A DNA stretch of 64,000 nucleotides, from contig NZ_WUYX01000022.1 of assembly GCF_009834785.1 (NCBI RefSeq), positions 1 to 64,000 on the forward strand, in the 5' to 3' direction. This stretch comes from Natronorubrum halalkaliphilum (lineage in GTDB: Archaea > Halobacteriota > Halobacteria > Halobacteriales > Natrialbaceae). Shown piece by piece: positions 61,377 to 64,000 of the stretch (position 1 is its first letter; each line of letters starts with the position of its first letter). The notes below the pieces were generated by a model. That model saw only the letters and a program-made list of their open reading frames with translations, ran no database searches and was not told the DNA's origin. The translations under genes and the position numbers were made by a program.

Positions 61377-61468
61377 CTGCTCTTATCCAACAAGACATTC
61401 ATACCATAAACACATTTAGGAACCTGTGAAAAGAAGTCAAATACAGGATCGTTGAAGACTCACGTAGG

Positions 61469-61744
61469 ATGGACGACCTCACTGGATTTCAGCGCGACCT
61501 GTTGTACGTCATCGCAGGTGCTGATCAGCCGTCGGGACAGGACGTCAAGGACGAGATCGAGACATACTACAGCGCCGAAATCAATCACGGTCGGCTGTAC
61601 CCAAATCTCGACACCCTGGTCAACAAGGAACTGGTCGAGAAGGGTCAACTCGACCGTCGTACCAACTACTACGACATCACCGAATCAGGAGAGGACGCGA
61701 TCGAGAACCGACGACAATGGGAACACCAGTACGTAGACGCCTGA
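61469..61744 (+). CDS. PadR-like winged-helix regulator
   Basis: A 91-aa PadR protein closely similar to the one at 31844-32131: MDDLTGFQRDLLYVIAG, INHGRLYPNLDTLVNKELVEKG, RRTNYYDITESG, and a C-terminal RRQWEHQYV. It is a predicted DNA-binding regulator; its target is unknown. A further broken PadR tail lies 150 bp downstream. Confidence 0.88.
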   Translation: MDDLTGFQRDLLYVIAGADQPSGQDVKDEIETYYSAEINHGRLYPNLDTLVNKELVEKGQLDRRTNYYDITESGEDAIENRRQWEHQYVDA

Positions 61745-61893
61745 AGGGCCATAGTTTCGATCGTCGTACCTTCACTGGTTCCTACGTTTTTACCGAAAAG
61801 AAGGCTTATAGTGGCAGAATCGACTCGTCAAAGTATGTCTGCTGAGGCTGACGAGACGCTGCCACATCTCGTAACTATCGTGGGTAGCGGCGC

Positions 61894-61955
61894 GGGGAGC
61901 GTGAGATCGAAGCCCGGAGAGGGTGTGGGACCAATACGTTGACGATCTTCTCTAA
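61894..61955 (+). pseudogene. C-terminal scrap of a third PadR gene
   Basis: Bases about 61894-61955 read REIEARR in one frame and then WDQYVDDLL ending in a stop in the next frame. Together they match the PadR C-termini REIEARREWENQYVGELL and RRQWEHQYV of the two intact copies. A frameshift separates the parts and the DNA-binding part is missing. Confidence 0.5.
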
Positions 61956-61986
61956 ACAGCTTAGAGTTGGGCTACGCAGATCGGGG

Positions 61987-64000
61987 TCAGTGCGTAACTA
62001 TGTTCGTTCCTGGTGACGAGACCAGCTTGCCGTGATCTTGGATATACGAATACAGGTCGAGATACACGTCTGCACAGCTTTCAGCTGGATCCTGTCCTTT
62101 CCTCGGTGTGGTCAACGTCTTCCAATTCCCGATAAGTACACACCGCTTCTTTGCCCGGGTAAGCGCTACGTTGAGCCGGCGCGGTCCCTCGTTTTTGAAC
62201 TCTAAGAACCCGGCATCCATATCCGAGTTACTGCGAACGAACGAAACGATGATCGCTTCTTTCTCGCTGCCCTGAAATGAGTCGACTGTACTCACCTTCA
62301 CCCCGTAGATCTCGTGTCGCTGTAGTTCTGTCTTGATGGACGTGACCTGCCCGTTGTACATCGCGATGATCCCGATATCATCAGCATCGACACCGTTGTT
62401 CAACAGGCGTTTCGCCTGTCCAACAGCGGCCTGGGCCTCTTCGTGGTTTTTCTTGCTTGTTCCATGATCATCTTCTTCACTGCGGATATCGATTCCGACC
62501 ATCGGCGGCATTCCGTTGACTGTCCATCTCGCGTTTTGGTCAGCATCTTCCAGCTTGCCGTCGTAGAACGCCTGATTCGAGAAGCTGGCGATCGTCCCGT
62601 TCATGCGGTACTGGCGGCGCAACGTGGCGGAGATGTTCTCGTCGTATAGGTCCAGTAGCCGCTCAAACAGCGGGCGGTGCATGTTCTCTCGCCGCATATC
62701 CTCGTCTGAGCAGTGCGGTGGCAGCTGCTTGTGATCCCCTGCGAGAATCAACTGCTCTGAGCGATAGAACGGGATGAGTGTCGACGGGGTATCTGCCTGA
62801 GTAGCCTCGTCGATCACACACAGGTCGAACTCGTTCTTGCTGAAGTTGGCAGCCCGGTTGGTGGTCGCTCCGACGATGTCGGCGTGGCGCTTGCTTCGGC
62901 CCATGAACCGTGAACGAACCCTTTCATCGGTGATGCGGTGTCCGTCTCGAGCAATTCGGAGTTCACCGTCTAGATCAGCCTGATACAGTTGATCTGTAGC
63001 TAACAGGTTGTCTACCGCCTGGTTCGAGTGGGCACAGGCCAGCACCCGTTTCCCGTCTTTTACTGCTTCGCGGATGATGGTGGCCAGTGTCCGTGTTTTC
63101 CCGGTTCCTGGTGGGCCGTGGATGCAGAATACGTCTTTCGATCGAAGAGCCGCTTCTGCTGCCTGTTGCTGGTAATTATTGAGTTGATCTCGGTCGAAGT
63201 CGACAGTAAGCGCTGAATCGAAGTTCAGCAGTGCTCTCCCGCCGATGATTTCTCGTTTCTGTTTGTCTCGCCAGACCTCGTCGATGGCCTCCCGTTTCCG
63301 TTCGTTCGCGAGTGGGTCATGAAGTTCGACGATCGAAACCTCAACCCCTTCTTTGAGGTGAAGAGCAGCGAACTCGGGAGCATCAGAGGTCTCCCAGTCG
63401 GGCTTGATCCGAAACCCGTCCTCAAAGACGTCGGCGATCCTGGCGTCGAATGGGAGTCCATCTTCTTCGCAATCTTTCCCGACAACCACCTCAACGTTGT
63501 ATCGGAGGTCGGAATCGCTTCTCAAATCAAGGTCTTTGTTCCCTTTCGCTTCCGATTCGATTCGAAGGGTCATTTTATCGCGTTCTGCAGATACTGCGCC
63601 ACGGGCAGTGAGTGCAGATACGGCGACACGTTGCCGTTCCAACCGATCGATCGATGTATCGTGTATCTCCTTACGTCGTTCTTCCCGTTCGCTGTCATCG
63701 TTGGTTTCGACGAGTTCCACGAGGTCATCGTAGAGTTGATCCATCTCGTCTTCACTGGCTGGATTGTCCGCAGCGATCTCGGTTCTAGAGCCATCGAGAC
63801 CACCCTCTTCTGAATCGACGTCGGTCAGGAACGAGGGCGTTTCAGGCGGAGTGTAATCTGGGTGCCAGAACCGAATTCGGTACCCGATGTACACTCGACC
63901 GAGCGTGTTTGTCTGGACTGGGGTAAGCTTCTCGCGGGCGACGTCGAAGTAGAAGATCGTTGGCCGGTCGTAGTGCTTGCGGAGAATAACGTATTCGCCG
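61987..64000 (-). CDS. Superfamily 1 helicase (DNA2/NAM7-like), incomplete at the window end
   Basis: The minus-strand frame is open from 61987 to the window edge. The GTG at 63894 is only an internal candidate; codons upstream (GEYVILRKHYDRP and KLTPVQTNTLGR) continue in frame, so the 5' end lies beyond 64000. Walker A is IHGPPGTGKT, Walker B is VIDEATQAD, and later motifs are LAGDHKQLPP, RRQYRMN, VDSFQGSEKEAI and ALTRAKK, an AAA_11/AAA_12 type superfamily 1 motor. An N-terminal domain of at least 250 residues precedes the motor. Stand-alone helicases of this kind often belong to defence or repair loci. Confidence 0.92.
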   Translation of the reverse strand, partial: GEYVILRKHYDRPTIFYFDVAREKLTPVQTNTLGRVYIGYRIRFWHPDYTPPETPSFLTDVDSEEGGLDGSRTEIAADNPASEDEMDQLYDDLVELVETNDDSEREERRKEIHDTSIDRLERQRVAVSALTARGAVSAERDKMTLRIESEAKGNKDLDLRSDSDLRYNVEVVVGKDCEEDGLPFDARIADVFEDGFRIKPDWETSDAPEFAALHLKEGVEVSIVELHDPLANERKREAIDEVWRDKQKREIIGGRALLNFDSALTVDFDRDQLNNYQQQAAEAALRSKDVFCIHGPPGTGKTRTLATIIREAVKDGKRVLACAHSNQAVDNLLATDQLYQADLDGELRIARDGHRITDERVRSRFMGRSKRHADIVGATTNRAANFSKNEFDLCVIDEATQADTPSTLIPFYRSEQLILAGDHKQLPPHCSDEDMRRENMHRPLFERLLDLYDENISATLRRQYRMNGTIASFSNQAFYDGKLEDADQNARWTVNGMPPMVGIDIRSEEDDHGTSKKNHEEAQAAVGQAKRLLNNGVDADDIGIIAMYNGQVTSIKTELQRHEIYGVKVSTVDSFQGSEKEAIIVSFVRSNSDMDAGFLEFKNEGPRRLNVALTRAKKRCVLIGNWKTLTTPRKGQDPAESCADVYLDLYSYIQDHGKLVSSPGTNIVTH

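Overview
The window reads as haloarchaeal (class Halobacteria) DNA. The proteins are strongly acidic and rich in Asp, Glu and Thr. The families are typical of the class: HalOD1, phiH1-repressor-like and PadR-like winged helices, HNA-repeat and HNH proteins, PAS/LOV histidine kinases and a soluble methyl-accepting transducer. Archaeal TATA boxes lie 25-30 bp before several start codons. An Orc1/Cdc6 gene flanked by G-tailed origin repeats, a ParA operon flanked by iterons, several recombinases and many broken genes point to a megaplasmid or other extrachromosomal replicon rather than a core chromosome. No rRNA, tRNA or CRISPR array was recognised.

Layout. 0-5.5 kb is a mosaic: a truncated nuclease-like gene, an IS630-type insertion sequence, unknown genes, a phiH1-like repressor and a MITE-like inverted-repeat element. 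5.5-17.8 kb is one leftward operon: AbrB-like small protein, DUF499 ATPase, unknown 213-aa protein, DUF1156 DNA methyltransferase, PLD-SNF2 helicase and Mrr-like nuclease fold. It resembles BREX type 3/DISARM-like methylation defence arrays but contains no PglZ. An associated-looking coiled-coil protein lies upstream at 18.0-19.0 kb. 19-22.6 kb holds small accessory genes: AbrB and HalOD1 proteins, zinc ribbon plus HNH, a recombinase remnant, a HicB/HicA-like pair and a DUF6788-like gene. 22.7-30.8 kb looks like an integrative replication module: a primase-helicase, a compact tyrosine recombinase, and a second recombinase-like protein with four HNA repeats and no box I arginine.

31-46 kb is a sensory and regulatory block: phiH1-like and PadR regulators, four histidine kinases (one with an intact LOV cysteine, two with degenerate receiver domains), a response regulator, a soluble transducer and several winged-helix proteins. 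46-49.3 kb carries an integrase-like gene and a ParA plus partner operon with AT-rich iterons on both sides. 49.6-56.2 kb is one giant gene (2197 aa) with a sacsin-like HATPase domain at the N-terminus and a DUF3883 domain at the C-terminus, probably defence related. 56.2-59.5 kb is the replication origin: a PolB fragment, origin repeats, Orc1/Cdc6, and more origin repeats in an 84-bp tandem array. 59.5-62 kb again holds a DUF6788-like gene, regulators and broken genes. The window ends inside a superfamily 1 helicase gene.

Several families occur twice: phiH1-like, PadR (plus a fragment), DUF6788-like, HalOD1, the DUF7563-type zinc ribbon, and the Mrr-like N-terminus. Both DUF6788-like genes carry the same pair of inverted TTAACCAACA boxes with identical spacing, and a third pair lies upstream of an unrelated small gene. 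This suggests a shared operator or recombination site.
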